Of a stretch of DNA of 64,000 nucleotides, positions 22,501 to 32,605 are shown piece after piece. How positions within the stretch are numbered: position 1 is the stretch's first letter; each line of letters begins with the position of its first letter. Where the stretch lies: contig JAIXMQ010000005.1 of NCBI GenBank assembly GCA_025716855.1, positions 62,001 through 126,000 on the forward strand, given 5' to 3'. Source of the DNA: Pilaira anomala. Taxonomy: Eukaryota > Mucoromycota > Mucoromycetes > Mucorales > Mucoraceae. The position numbers and the translations under genes were made by a program. A model generated the notes under the pieces. It did no database searches and had not been told where the DNA came from. It saw only the letters and a list, made by a program, of their open reading frames with translations.

Positions 22501-23560
22501 TTAAGGAGAAAAAAACACATCAACCAAGTACAATTATTCAAGAAATTGTAATGACAAATATTGGTAAAGAGAGAAAAGATCCTCATTTAGTTGCACGTAC
22601 AGAAACGGACGATATTATTATTTACAAGGCATTTAGTTTTGTGCCGAATGAAGATAAATTATCAGAAAGATTAGCCCTTCGATTTTCTAGAGTACATCAT
22701 GAGTATATCTCTCGTAAATCAGCTGCAGCTACTTCAAGTTCTTTAGGAGAAGAAAATAAGAATAAAAAAAAGAAGGAAATCATTGATGAATTTGAAATCC
22801 CAGGTCCTGATTTAGAAGATGAAGTAAAGCAAACGAAGAAGACTGTACAACACCGTAAAAAGTTATTGATTCCATTTAACGATGTAGCTGGATATGCAGG
22901 TATCTTTGTGGCAGGTCCTCAACCTGCTTGGTTATTATGTTCTTGTAAGTCGTTTGTACGTGTACATCCAATGAAGACAGATCATGAAGTAATTGGATTT
23001 ACTCAGTTCCATAACGTCAATTGTAAACATGGTTTCATTACAGTAGACGCCAAGGTTTTTATAACATATTATAGAATAAATTATTATATAATGTCACTAA
23101 ACAAATATTAAATTAGGCCACAATTCGGTTATCAAGATTACGTACAGATGGTGTGATTTATGATTTAGATTGGGTCATGCAAAAGATACCGTTAGGACAA
23201 ACAGTGCATAAAATTCAATATCATCCAGTAATGAAAGTGTATGCAGTACTTGTCTCTCGTGGATTACCTGTTCGATTACAAAATGAAGATGACGTACCAG
23301 AAGGAGAAGCAGCAATTCAGGATGAAAGAGAAGCAGGCGAATTCTTGCCTGAAGTAGATAAATTTTCAATGATCATGGTATCACCCGTAACATGGGAAAC
23401 TGTAGATGAAGTTGAGTTTGAAGAATTTGAACAATGCTTTTCTTTACAGTGTGCAGCATTAGAATCTAAACAAACGAGTACAGGTCGTAAATATTTTATG
23501 GTCGTAGGCACTGGCTGTCTCCGAGGCGAAGATACTACAATGAGAGGATCTGTAAGTTTA

Positions 23561-23618
<58 letters not shown>

Positions 23619-24673
23619 CTTGTTAAATTTATCTAATGGATATAATAGATTCGCATTTTCGATATCATTGAAGTTGTACCTGAACCAAATAACCCTCAAA
23701 CCAACCACAAATTTAAACATTTACATACAGAAGATGTCAAAGGTGCTGTTACAGCCATGTGTAATATTAGTGGACATTTAGCTTCTTGTATTGGTTCCAA
23801 GGTTATTGTTTGGAGCTTAGAAGATGATGAAAGTTTAGTAGGTGTCGCCTTTATTGATGTTCAAATCTATGTTACCAGTATGAGTTCCATCAAGAACTTC
23901 ATTTTATTAGGTGATGCACAAAAGTCCATTTGGTTCTTGGGTTTCCAGGTGAGTTATATTACGTATAATGCGTGTGCATATATACTAACATAGAATTATA
24001 TAATAGCTTGAACCGGCCAAATTGTCTTTATTAGGAAAAGACTACCAGTCATTTGAAGTAGGATGTGTTGATTTTATTATTGATGACAAGTCATTATATC
24101 TTGTGGTGGGTGATACCAGTGAGAATTTAGACTTGTACCAATATGCGCCATTCAGTGAGTAATAAATAAATGAAATATATACATGATATTAACTAAAACA
24201 TATTTAAAGATTTACAGTCATTTGGTGGACAAAAATTAATGCGCCGTGGTGATTTCCATGTGGGATCACAAGTACAAACAATGGTTCGATTACCACAAAT
24301 TGAAAAAACAGAAAATGGATTAGAATACAGTCGTCGTCACTTTTGTTTATGTGGTACATTTAGTGGATCAATTTCAGTATTATCGCCTATATCCGAAAAG
24401 ACATTTAAAAGATTGAGTACATTATATGGTCAATTAGTGAATAATGTTCAACATGTAGCAGGTTTAAACCCTAGAGCTTATCGATTAATTAAGGGTCCAA
24501 AGCAAAGAATGGCTTCGAACCGTACAAAAGCTGTATTAGATGGTGATTTAATTTTTGAATTTGCTGGTTTATCTATTGAAAGACAAAAAGAAACTACAAA
24601 GCAAATTGGTACAACTGTTTCTAGAATTATGGAGGATTTAGTTGATATTGAACGTAGCATTGATCACTTTTAA
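19533..24673 (+). CDS. CFT1: Cleavage and polyadenylation factor subunit CFT1 (CPSF160)
   Basis: Largest subunit of the nuclear pre-mRNA 3'-end processing complex, a three-beta-propeller scaffold that binds Pap1, the poly(A)-signal readers and the polymerase. Nine exons (19533-19763, 19827-20012, 20083-20163, 20219-20382, 20456-23054, 23117-23551, 23649-23948, 24007-24154, 24210-24673) close in frame to 1535 residues, slightly longer than human CPSF160 (1443). Family blocks include NLVVAKASLLQIYEF at the N-terminus, LVSCSGHGRNGALCVFQ mid-protein, TVCTLFDATRIVQVY, VDFIIDDKSLYLVVGDTS, and near the end NPRAYRLIK and LDGDLIFEF. A poly-alanine patch and acidic linker lie near residues 750-850. Intron 5 uses an unusual GTTTTT donor, and intron 6 contains 49 consecutive A. 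Confidence 0.93.
23567..23615. repeat. 49-nt A homopolymer in CFT1 intron 6
   Basis: The A run is on the sense strand and lies close to the donor rather than at the acceptor. This is unusual here, since most long intronic tracts are sense-strand T near acceptors. Confidence 0.9.
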
Positions 24674-24803
24674 AATAAAAATAAAATTCATTGGAGGGTT
24701 TTATTATGTTGAAAGCCAGTCAACTTTTATTTTTTTTTGCTTTTCTACTTTTTTTTTTTTTCTCACTCTATACTCTCTTTTTTTTTTTTTTTGGTTATAA
24801 AAC

Positions 24804-24953
24804 ATGACTGAAAATATTACTTATCAAAGTATAGCCAAGTGTTATGCTGATGTCAATACAAAAATGCCCAGTAGTTATTGGGATTATGATAATCTTCAAG
24901 TACAATGGAGGTGAGCTTATTGCTTTGTTTCCATAGAAACTCCTCCCTTCCAA

Positions 24954-24990
<37 letters not shown>

Positions 24991-25958
24991 TCCGCAAGAT
25001 AACTATGAAATTGTTCGTAAAGTTGGACGCGGTAAATATTCAGAAGTATTTGAGGGAATTAATATTACCAATGAAGAAAAATGTGTTATCAAAATTCTAA
25101 AACCAGTCAAGAAAAAGAAGATTAAACGTGAAATCAAGATTTTACAAAACTTGGCAGGAGGAATTAATGTCATTGAACTTTTGGATGTAGTGCGAGATCC
25201 TCAAGTAAAGTTTCTAAGAAAAAAAAAAAAGAGAAATTATTGCATACTTATATATTTTTTAGTCCAAAACACCTGCACTTATTTTTGAGTATATCAATAA
25301 TACCGATTTTAAAGTATTATATCCGAGATTTACAGATTACGATGTAAGATATTATATGCATGAGTTATTAAAGGTGAGTTGCTATAACTTAAATTTTTTA
25401 TTGTTACGTATCTAATTGTATATGTACATAAGGCATTGGATTATTGTCACTCAAAAGGTATTATGCATCGTGACGTTAAACCTCATAATGTAATGATAGA
25501 TCATGAAAAGCGACAAGTAAGAGAAATGATATTGGACTCACAATATATGCTGTTTAAATTGATGTGTCATATTTAGTTGAGATTAATCGATTGGGGATTA
25601 GCCGAGTTCTATCATCCTGGAACGGAATATAATGTACGAGTTGCATCTCGTTATTTTAAAGGCCCCGAGTTATTAGTTGACTTTCAAGAATACGATTATA
25701 GTTTAGACATGTGGAGTTATGGTTGTATGTTTGCTAGTATGGTAACTATTATAAAAACACTGGTAATTAATTTAATAATAATTAACATACAAAACAAGAT
25801 ATTTCGTAAAGAACCATTTTTTCATGGACATGATAATTATGATCAATTGGTAAAAATTGCTAAAGTACTTGGTACTGACAAATTGTTTGCTTATTTGGAT
25901 AAGTATGGTATTAAACTAGATAAACTTTATCACGATATTCTTGGAAGGTAACTAAGAG

Positions 25959-26019
<61 letters not shown>

Positions 26020-26287
26020 TATGTATACATATTCTAATATACTATCATCTTAGATATCCTTGTAAACCCTGGGCTAAATTTATTAATAACGAAAATCGTC
26101 GTTTTACATCAAATGAAGCGCTTGACTTTTTAGATCATTTACTCTGTTATGATCATCAAGAAAGATTGACAGCAAAAGAAGCCATGTCACACCCTTACTT
26201 TGGTAATATATATTCATTTAATAACTTTTTATTAAATAAAACAGTAACTCAAGTAATATTCTTTATCCTATAGATATCATTAAATGA
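24804..26287 (+). CDS. cka1: Casein kinase 2 catalytic subunit alpha
   Basis: Constitutively active Ser/Thr kinase for acidic sites. Eight exons (24804-24910, 24991-25204, 25263-25373, 25433-25516, 25577-25741, 25799-25947, 26054-26202, 26274-26287) join to 330 residues; the last exon encodes only DIIK. Diagnostic CK2 features are the Gly-rich loop [11 protein letters not shown] (about 48-58), the catalytic lysine in CVIKILKP (Lys70), the basic cluster [14 protein letters not shown] that binds substrate or heparin, catalytic loop HRDVKPHN, and DWG in place of the usual DFG. Others are [15 protein letters not shown] and the LDMWSYGCM block. The length matches the family catalytic core with almost no C-terminal tail. 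Intron 1 has a 35-T tract before the acceptor, and intron 6 a (CT)n(AT)n microsatellite. Confidence 0.95.
25958..26015. repeat. (CT)n(AT)n microsatellite in CK2 alpha intron 6
   Basis: About 14 CT units followed directly by about 14 AT units between exons 6 and 7. Confidence 0.85.
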
Positions 26288-27226
26288 TTTTGGGGAAATC
26301 TAATATATAAAGTTAGAAATTATTTTGAAAAAATATATATTTTATTTTATTTATTGATTGTGTAAAACCATCAAGTGTTGCTGTATGAAGTAGCATTTGG
26401 TGAGGACCAGTTTCCCAGTATAAATACCTACAGCATTATTATTTAATTGTTCTCTTGGCTGTTTTATTAACTTTTCGTTTCCTTGTTGAGTCTTTTTATG
26501 TACGAAGAAAGCTTCAGCTTACGATACACGAGGATGCTCAGCTTCAGCTTGGCTGAAGTATTCCTTCTCATTGTTTGTTTGAACTCTGTTTGATAAGATG
26601 TTCAGAAAATTGCGGGCCTATGACTGATCTTAGAGATAAGACCATAAGAAAATATCAGTAATGACTTGGGCGTCCTTCTTGTTCTTCATTATCAGGAGGA
26701 AGGGCTTCTTTTTCCATAAGTATAAATTATTATGGCCCAAAGATACAGGACAATATTGGGCATATTTTAACAAATAGTATATCAGTATTAATGGTGATAT
26801 AACTATTAAGAAGAAAAACTTGATCTCCTTTTTTACATATATTAATAAAAAAAATCACCAGGTGTGTAAAAGAAACCAATAGATACATACTCCGCCTTAT
26901 TTTTCACTTTTAAAAAGAAAAAAAAAATTTATTTTAAACTCTTTTTAAACACTCGTTTATACACTTCCAGATTGGAGGAAATAAAAACAACAAAGTTTAT
27001 TTAAAAACGTTTATTTTCTTGAAAAGAAAAGAAAAAACCTTTTCTTTCCTTTTTATTCAACTTATGCAACCTATTTTACTTTTCACAGCTCAAATTCCTA
27101 ACGTACTTTGCGGCGGTTGTACTTCATCTTTCGCCATTGCTCAATATCCACAAGATTCTGACCCAGGATAATTCGCCTTAATTATTAACTATTTAAAAAC
27201 TATAACAACATTAACTTTTAAAAACA

Positions 27227-27276
<50 letters not shown>

Positions 27277-27391
27277 CGAACAACAACAACAACAATAACA
27301 ACACCAACAACAAAAAACAATATACATAACAACAACAACACCAACAACAACATCAACAACAACAACAACACCAAAACAACAAAACAACAAA
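26288..27391. other. Intergenic region and leader of the PRL gene
   Basis: About 1.1 kb between CK2 alpha and PRL. It contains a 35-codon ATG frame (27064-27171) and a long AAC repeat (27226-27391) reaching the PRL start codon. Around 26515-26570 the motif GCTTCAGCTT occurs twice near its own partial complement, of unknown meaning. Confidence 0.45.
27226..27391 (+). repeat. (AAC)n imperfect microsatellite abutting the PRL start codon
   Basis: Roughly 165 bp of AAC units with a few CACC or GAAC variants, ending at the ATG at 27392. CAA-rich unstructured leaders favour ribosome scanning, so it may form the PRL 5' untranslated region. Confidence 0.85.
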
Positions 27392-28063
27392 ATGATTTCT
27401 CAAAGATCTTCTCCTTTTTTGGGACGCATGCTCTCCTTGATTGAAATGCCTTCCATTTCACTTCGTTTCCTTATTCTAGATTGTCCAACTGATTCCACTT
27501 TACCATTTTACTTGGAGGAATTTACAAAATATAACATTACACATATAGTACGTTGTTGTCAACCTACATACAGCACAGCACAATTTATTGAAAGAGGTAT
27601 TGAAGTTCATGATTTACCTTTTAAGGATGGTGGCGTGGTAAAGTTATACATATAAAAAACGATTAAGGAACCAATAAGGATATTAATAACTTTATATATA
27701 TAGCCACCACCTAATGTAGTCGCAGAATGGTTATCTATTGTAGATCGAGAAGAACGTTCTTCACACGAGAAAGAAGAGATACCAACAATTGCTGTACATT
27801 GTGTAGCAGGTTTAGGTAGAGCTCCTGCCCTTGTCGCTATTGCATTAATCGAACTCGGTATGCAACCTTTAGATGCTGTTGAGTTCATTAGAAGAAAAAG
27901 AAGAGGTGCTTTCAATAAGCCTCAAATTGCTTATCTTGATAACTACAAACGCACTTTACGTACTAAATCATCATCCATCAAAATCTCTTTTAGTCGTATG
28001 TTTTTTAGATTTGGTTCAAAGAAGGAAGTCAATAATTCGATACCATTGAGTGGTTGTGTTTAA
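27392..28063 (+). CDS. PRL-type protein tyrosine phosphatase (PTP4A family)
   Basis: Two exons (27392-27637, 27704-28063) give 201 residues. The start of the domain (FLILDCPTDSTLPFYLEEF) and the acid-loop region EVHDLPFKDG match PRL phosphatases, known in animals as cell-growth and magnesium-transport (CNNM) regulators. The P-loop HCVAGLGRAPAL contains Cys115 and Arg121 with alanine after the arginine, a PRL hallmark (other PTPs have Ser/Thr). The segment after it, EFIRRKRRGAFNKPQIAYL, is also typical. A basic C-terminal region follows (about 170-195), but the protein ends SGCV, so the cysteine is not in CaaX position. Animal PRLs end in a prenylated CCxx box. The ATG follows the AAC repeat immediately. 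Confidence 0.9.
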
Positions 28064-29393
28064 AACCCTAACAACAATAATAATAATAATAATAAAATCA
28101 ATTTTGCAATTTTTTCCTTATAGTGTTTAAAGCATTAATCATCATTTGCAATTACTGCGGTTGTGCGAATATTATTGCTTTTTGTAAAAAGCTTCCAGAA
28201 AGTGTAACCATAATTGTATACTCCTTTTTCAATCTCCTTACTGCATCTATTGCATACATATTTTTTATTTTTTACTCCTTTGCAGACTCTCTGACACCTT
28301 TTTTTTTAAAAATATATATATATATATAAAAACTAGTGGTATTCATTAAAAAAAGGGGGGGGGGGGAACTCGAGTGATGGCGTGTATTGTGTAATGTTTA
28401 AGAGATAAATTAACCAGTAACAGATGTCTGATCAATCATCACGAGGAATTACCATATTTAAAAATGTACCTGATCGTAATCAGTAACAAATTACTTATCA
28501 AGACAATCTTTGTGCTATATACTCAGTATGTTGGGATCAGGTTTTCTTTTTATCTGTGCTGGTAAAGACAGAACCGATGTATATATACATACATATAATA
28601 ATCCAGCCATATATATATATCTATAATATCAATGAAAACTGCTCATACTATTATTGTTACTATTGAAAATACACTGAAAACGAGAGAGTCATATATTTCT
28701 AATTCGTGCCTACATGACTTAAAGCAGGGCTTTCTTTTAGTACACATTATTACTGTCCAATATGCAGGTTTATTAATTTTATGTATTTGAAACATGAGTT
28801 CATAAGTAAACTGTGATGGTTTTGAGAAAAACAACATGATGGTAATAGTTGTCACGACAATGATTATAGCATTAAAGTAACCAACTTATTAATAAAAAGA
28901 GCTCCTTGATACACAGCTACATGATTAAAAGCATTTTCTTTACATATGTAAACTTATAGTCGTAGTAACTAAATGTTATTATCTTTTATAAAGATAACTA
29001 CAAAATATGGACTGACTGCTCATATGTAATTACATCAAATATGTGGGAGGCAAGGAGGTACAGTTGGAGAAAAGAAAAATAGAGAGCATTCTCTAATAAC
29101 TAACTTACCCGCAGTTCTATAATTATACATTGACTATATATCATTATTATGTTAAGAATTATGATGCTATAGTAAATATCTAGATAATGGTAATCTACAA
29201 TTTATTCATAAGTATATGGTATTCTACAAAGTTCATCATGATAACCAAAAAAAAAAAAAAAAATTGTTTGTGTGTAAATGACAGGGGAAAGAAAAAATAG
29301 TATACAAGTAATTTGAGGATAAGAAAAAGAAGGAGTTTTTTTTTTTTAACTGTACAAATTGATGAGAGGGGGAAAAAAGGGTGAGGAGGTTAT
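28064..29393. other. 1.3-kb convergent intergenic region
   Basis: Lies between the 3' ends of PRL (+) and ADAM (-). It starts with AAAACCCTAA and a TAA microsatellite and includes a 12-G run (28355-28366), rare in this AT-rich sequence. No gene is recognised; the ORF at 28123-28329 is hydrophobic and looks accidental. Confidence 0.5.
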
Positions 29394-30377
29394 TTAGATG
29401 ACACCTTCATTATAAGGTCTCTGTGGGTTAGTTCCATGAGGAGGAGGAGCAGGATAATTGGCAGGCGATTGAGGTGGGGGAGGATAATTGCCACCAGGTG
29501 GAGGAGGATAGGCAGCATTTGCAGGCGATGGGGAGAATCCTGGTGCAGGTGATTGGGGTACGGGAGGAGAAGCGGTACCAGCACGGTTATTATTTTGCCA
29601 GGTATTAGCATTATTTAATTCGTATGAATCATTTTGACTGTAAACAGGAAGTGGCGCTTGAGGACCATAATTGGCACCATTGTATTGGGCAGGATCTACC
29701 CAACCATTAGGAGGAGGAGGAGTGTAATATTGATTGTTGGGAGGAGGAGGATAATAAGGAGGCTGAGTACTATATTGACCATACTGTGGTTGTTGAGCAG
29801 GGATAACGTACGTTGTAGTCTTTCCAATATTATTATATCCAGAAGAACGGCTGTAACAACAACAACGGAAAAGACAAAAGATCAATAATAAACCAACAAA
29901 AATAGCAACCGGAATCACAATCTGCTTATTATTTTCAATCCAGTTTTTAGCATTATTACCAAAGTTGTCCGAATTACATTTGCCTGCTTTACATGTACTA
30001 GCAATCCCACAAGGTGTACCATCTAAAAAGTAACCAGGGAAGATAATACATGACAATGATGAACGAGGATCTTGACAACTGATTTGACAACCGCTATCAG
30101 CACCACACGATTTTCGGATATTTTGTGTCGCACCACGAGCAACACATTGTGCGTCACGAGATGTACATTGACCAGAAGCACACTTGAGTCCATTAGAACA
30201 ACTTGACAAGTCATCCTTAAAGACATCAGGAGGACAATCACCTGAAGTACCAGAACAGACTTCAGCAATATCACATTCATTAGAAGAAGGACGACAAGTA
30301 TAATTAGCAGGTCGAACTTGGCAATTATTACAACAAAGATCATTGAAATCACTAAATAAATCTCGGTGAGTAACTAT

Positions 30378-30413
<36 letters not shown>

Positions 30414-32605
30414 TACTCGCATACAGCGCCTGCTTTAAATTTACAAGTAGCTGGGTCGCAACAATTACTTTCTTTTCCACCTGTATCACAATCTTCACCT
30501 TCTTCTTTAATACCGTTACCACACATTTTCAAAGTAGTTACTGTTCTACTACCAGGATCTAAATAATCATACAGAGAAATGTTAAATAAAAATAATATTA
30601 ATGTTTATATTTTACTTTTTTTTTTAAAAAAAAAAAAAAAAAAACTTACCTTCGAGACAAGAATATTGCGGCATAGCACTACAAATAGTATTAATACTAC
30701 AGGGACTAAATGAATCAGAAGAAGCGTTACTGGAAGGGTTCATAAAATATTCTCCACCAGCATCACATTGAGTAGAACTTAATTGACAACAATTACAGCC
30801 ACCTGTAGAACAAGGACAGTCTTGAGATGTACAATCATGATTAGCGCCTAATAGTAAATATATAAATTAGTTTAATCAAGTAAAAGATTAGATTACTTTT
30901 TTTTCATGCATAAATATAACATACCAAAATTATGTCCAATTTCATGAGCAATTACTTTCCAACCATCACGAACTTAAATATAAAAAATGTTAACAACAAA
31001 GGTTTATATAATAAAATTGATTATTATATTTTTTTTTTAAAAAAAAACTTACTGACAGAAGATAAACCAGTACCAGAAGTAGTTTCACCACCACCAGATG
31101 CTCTTGCACCTGTATTACAAACTTGACCTAACCAAGCAATACCTACTTCTACACCCGTACTAACAAAAAAAAAAAAAAAAAAAAAAAAGTTAATTAAACA
31201 AATCGGGAAAAATAAATCGTGTAACCAACTTACGCGCAGTTTGTAACCAAGTGCCATAAACCAGCACCATCATCGCCGATGGAACCTCTCCAGCTACTGA
31301 AATCACTTAATCTAGAAGAAATCGGATAAGAAGCAGAACAGTCTTGATTCCATCGAGTAGAAGCAGAAGGTGAGGAAGGACAAGCTGAATCCATGATTGT
31401 GATATTAATTAATCCAATCGCTACATTAAATGTTGAACTGTAAACTGTGCTCACTGAATTCCAATCATTAATAATTTGTGCACGAGCATTATCTGCAGAT
31501 TGATAACGTTTAACATAGGTACAATCTGCTGCTGCGCCCATATAAAGAACTATAATAATAATAGATTGTTAATAAAATCTGTATATATATATATATTTTT
31601 TTTTTACCGTGTGAAACACTTTACTCTTTTTTGCGGTAGGACAGCCGGCGGGAGGAGCACGTTTCGATAGCGTTTTGCCGCTATCAAATGAACCAAAGTT
31701 ATTGTTATAAGTGGGTTTAATTGCAAATGGATTATCAATTACAGTTCTGTCAAATACGGATTGTGTATGAGCTAAATTATCAAATCCACAATGTCCGCTA
31801 CTATGATCATAAGGATTTAATTCATCTTTAGCTGTATCCGAATCACGATACATGATCATATGTACACCGTTGGCTGATTCTAATTCTGCATCATCTGATC
31901 TCTTGGTAAGTAGATAATTGTTGGTAAGTTTGACATGATGTATATCACCATCAATACTAAATGTTCCTTCAAACATGGGATAATCGAGTTCATGCCTATA
32001 GGAAATAAATAGAAAGTTAGACTATTTAGATTATACTATTATAATAGTATATTTACTTTATATCGTTTCGGACCATAATTCTGGCCCAACCTAATACACC
32101 AGCCTGATCTTCCATTTCTTCTTCAGTTTGTAAACCGGAAATCCACCAGTGATCCGAATAGATATCATCAATGACGTAGCCATGATAGACTCGGTACTGT
32201 GAAGGATTAATAGGAACAGATTTTCCTTGTTCATGAAATACGGCATTAGGATGAAATAAATCAAGATTAGGAGCTAAATGTAAATAAATCGTCTTGTTGA
32301 AAGCATTCACTTGAAGTCTTAAAGAGTCGTCGTATTCTAAAGAGCGTACGTTGGGTTGATAATGATTGTTTTCTGATATTCCTCTTTTTTCAAAAAATTG
32401 TGTTGAACGTGGAGCTATATCGAGTTGTACACTAGAAATTGGTTCAACCCATAATAACTGTTTACTGTTTACACTGTGACCTATTTAAAAAAAAAAAAAT
32501 GTAAATTTTATGTGGCCATTGTACATGATTTTTTATTAAACCTTTACATTTTACAAGAGAAAATAGAAATACAGATAAATAAATTATCTTACAAGCGTAA
32601 TTCAT
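29394..32605 (-). CDS. ADAM-family transmembrane metalloprotease with disintegrin domain
   Basis: Nine exons (32555-32605, 32057-32457, 31625-31995, 31234-31549, 31053-31159, 30925-30972, 30650-30847, 30417-30558, 29394-30351) close in frame to 863 residues. Order: signal peptide (MNYACKIIYLSVFLFSLLLW), prodomain to about residue 270, M12B zinc protease with HEIGHNFGANHDC (about 424-436), cysteine-rich disintegrin domain (CGNGIKEEGEDCDTGG, then GAVCDDFNDLCCNN), a further Cys-rich segment, one membrane helix (about 688-706, IVIPVAIFVGLLLIFCLF) and a cytosolic tail of about 157 residues rich in Pro, Gln and Tyr with many PPPP runs. ADAMs shed membrane proteins; a few fungi have them, for example Mde10 of fission yeast in spore walls. 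The tail could bind SH3 or WW domains. Confidence 0.92.

Noticed and set aside
27189..27461. Valine-rich minus-strand ORF
   Set aside because: Translation of the AAC microsatellite on the opposite strand.
28062..28071. AAAACCCTAA telomere-like sequence
   Set aside because: Single copy only, so not an interstitial telomere repeat; at most a telobox-like site.
28123..28329. 68-residue membrane-like ORF just after the PRL gene
   Set aside because: Would need an atypical donor to join PRL, ends in low-complexity ATA repeats, and resembles nothing known.
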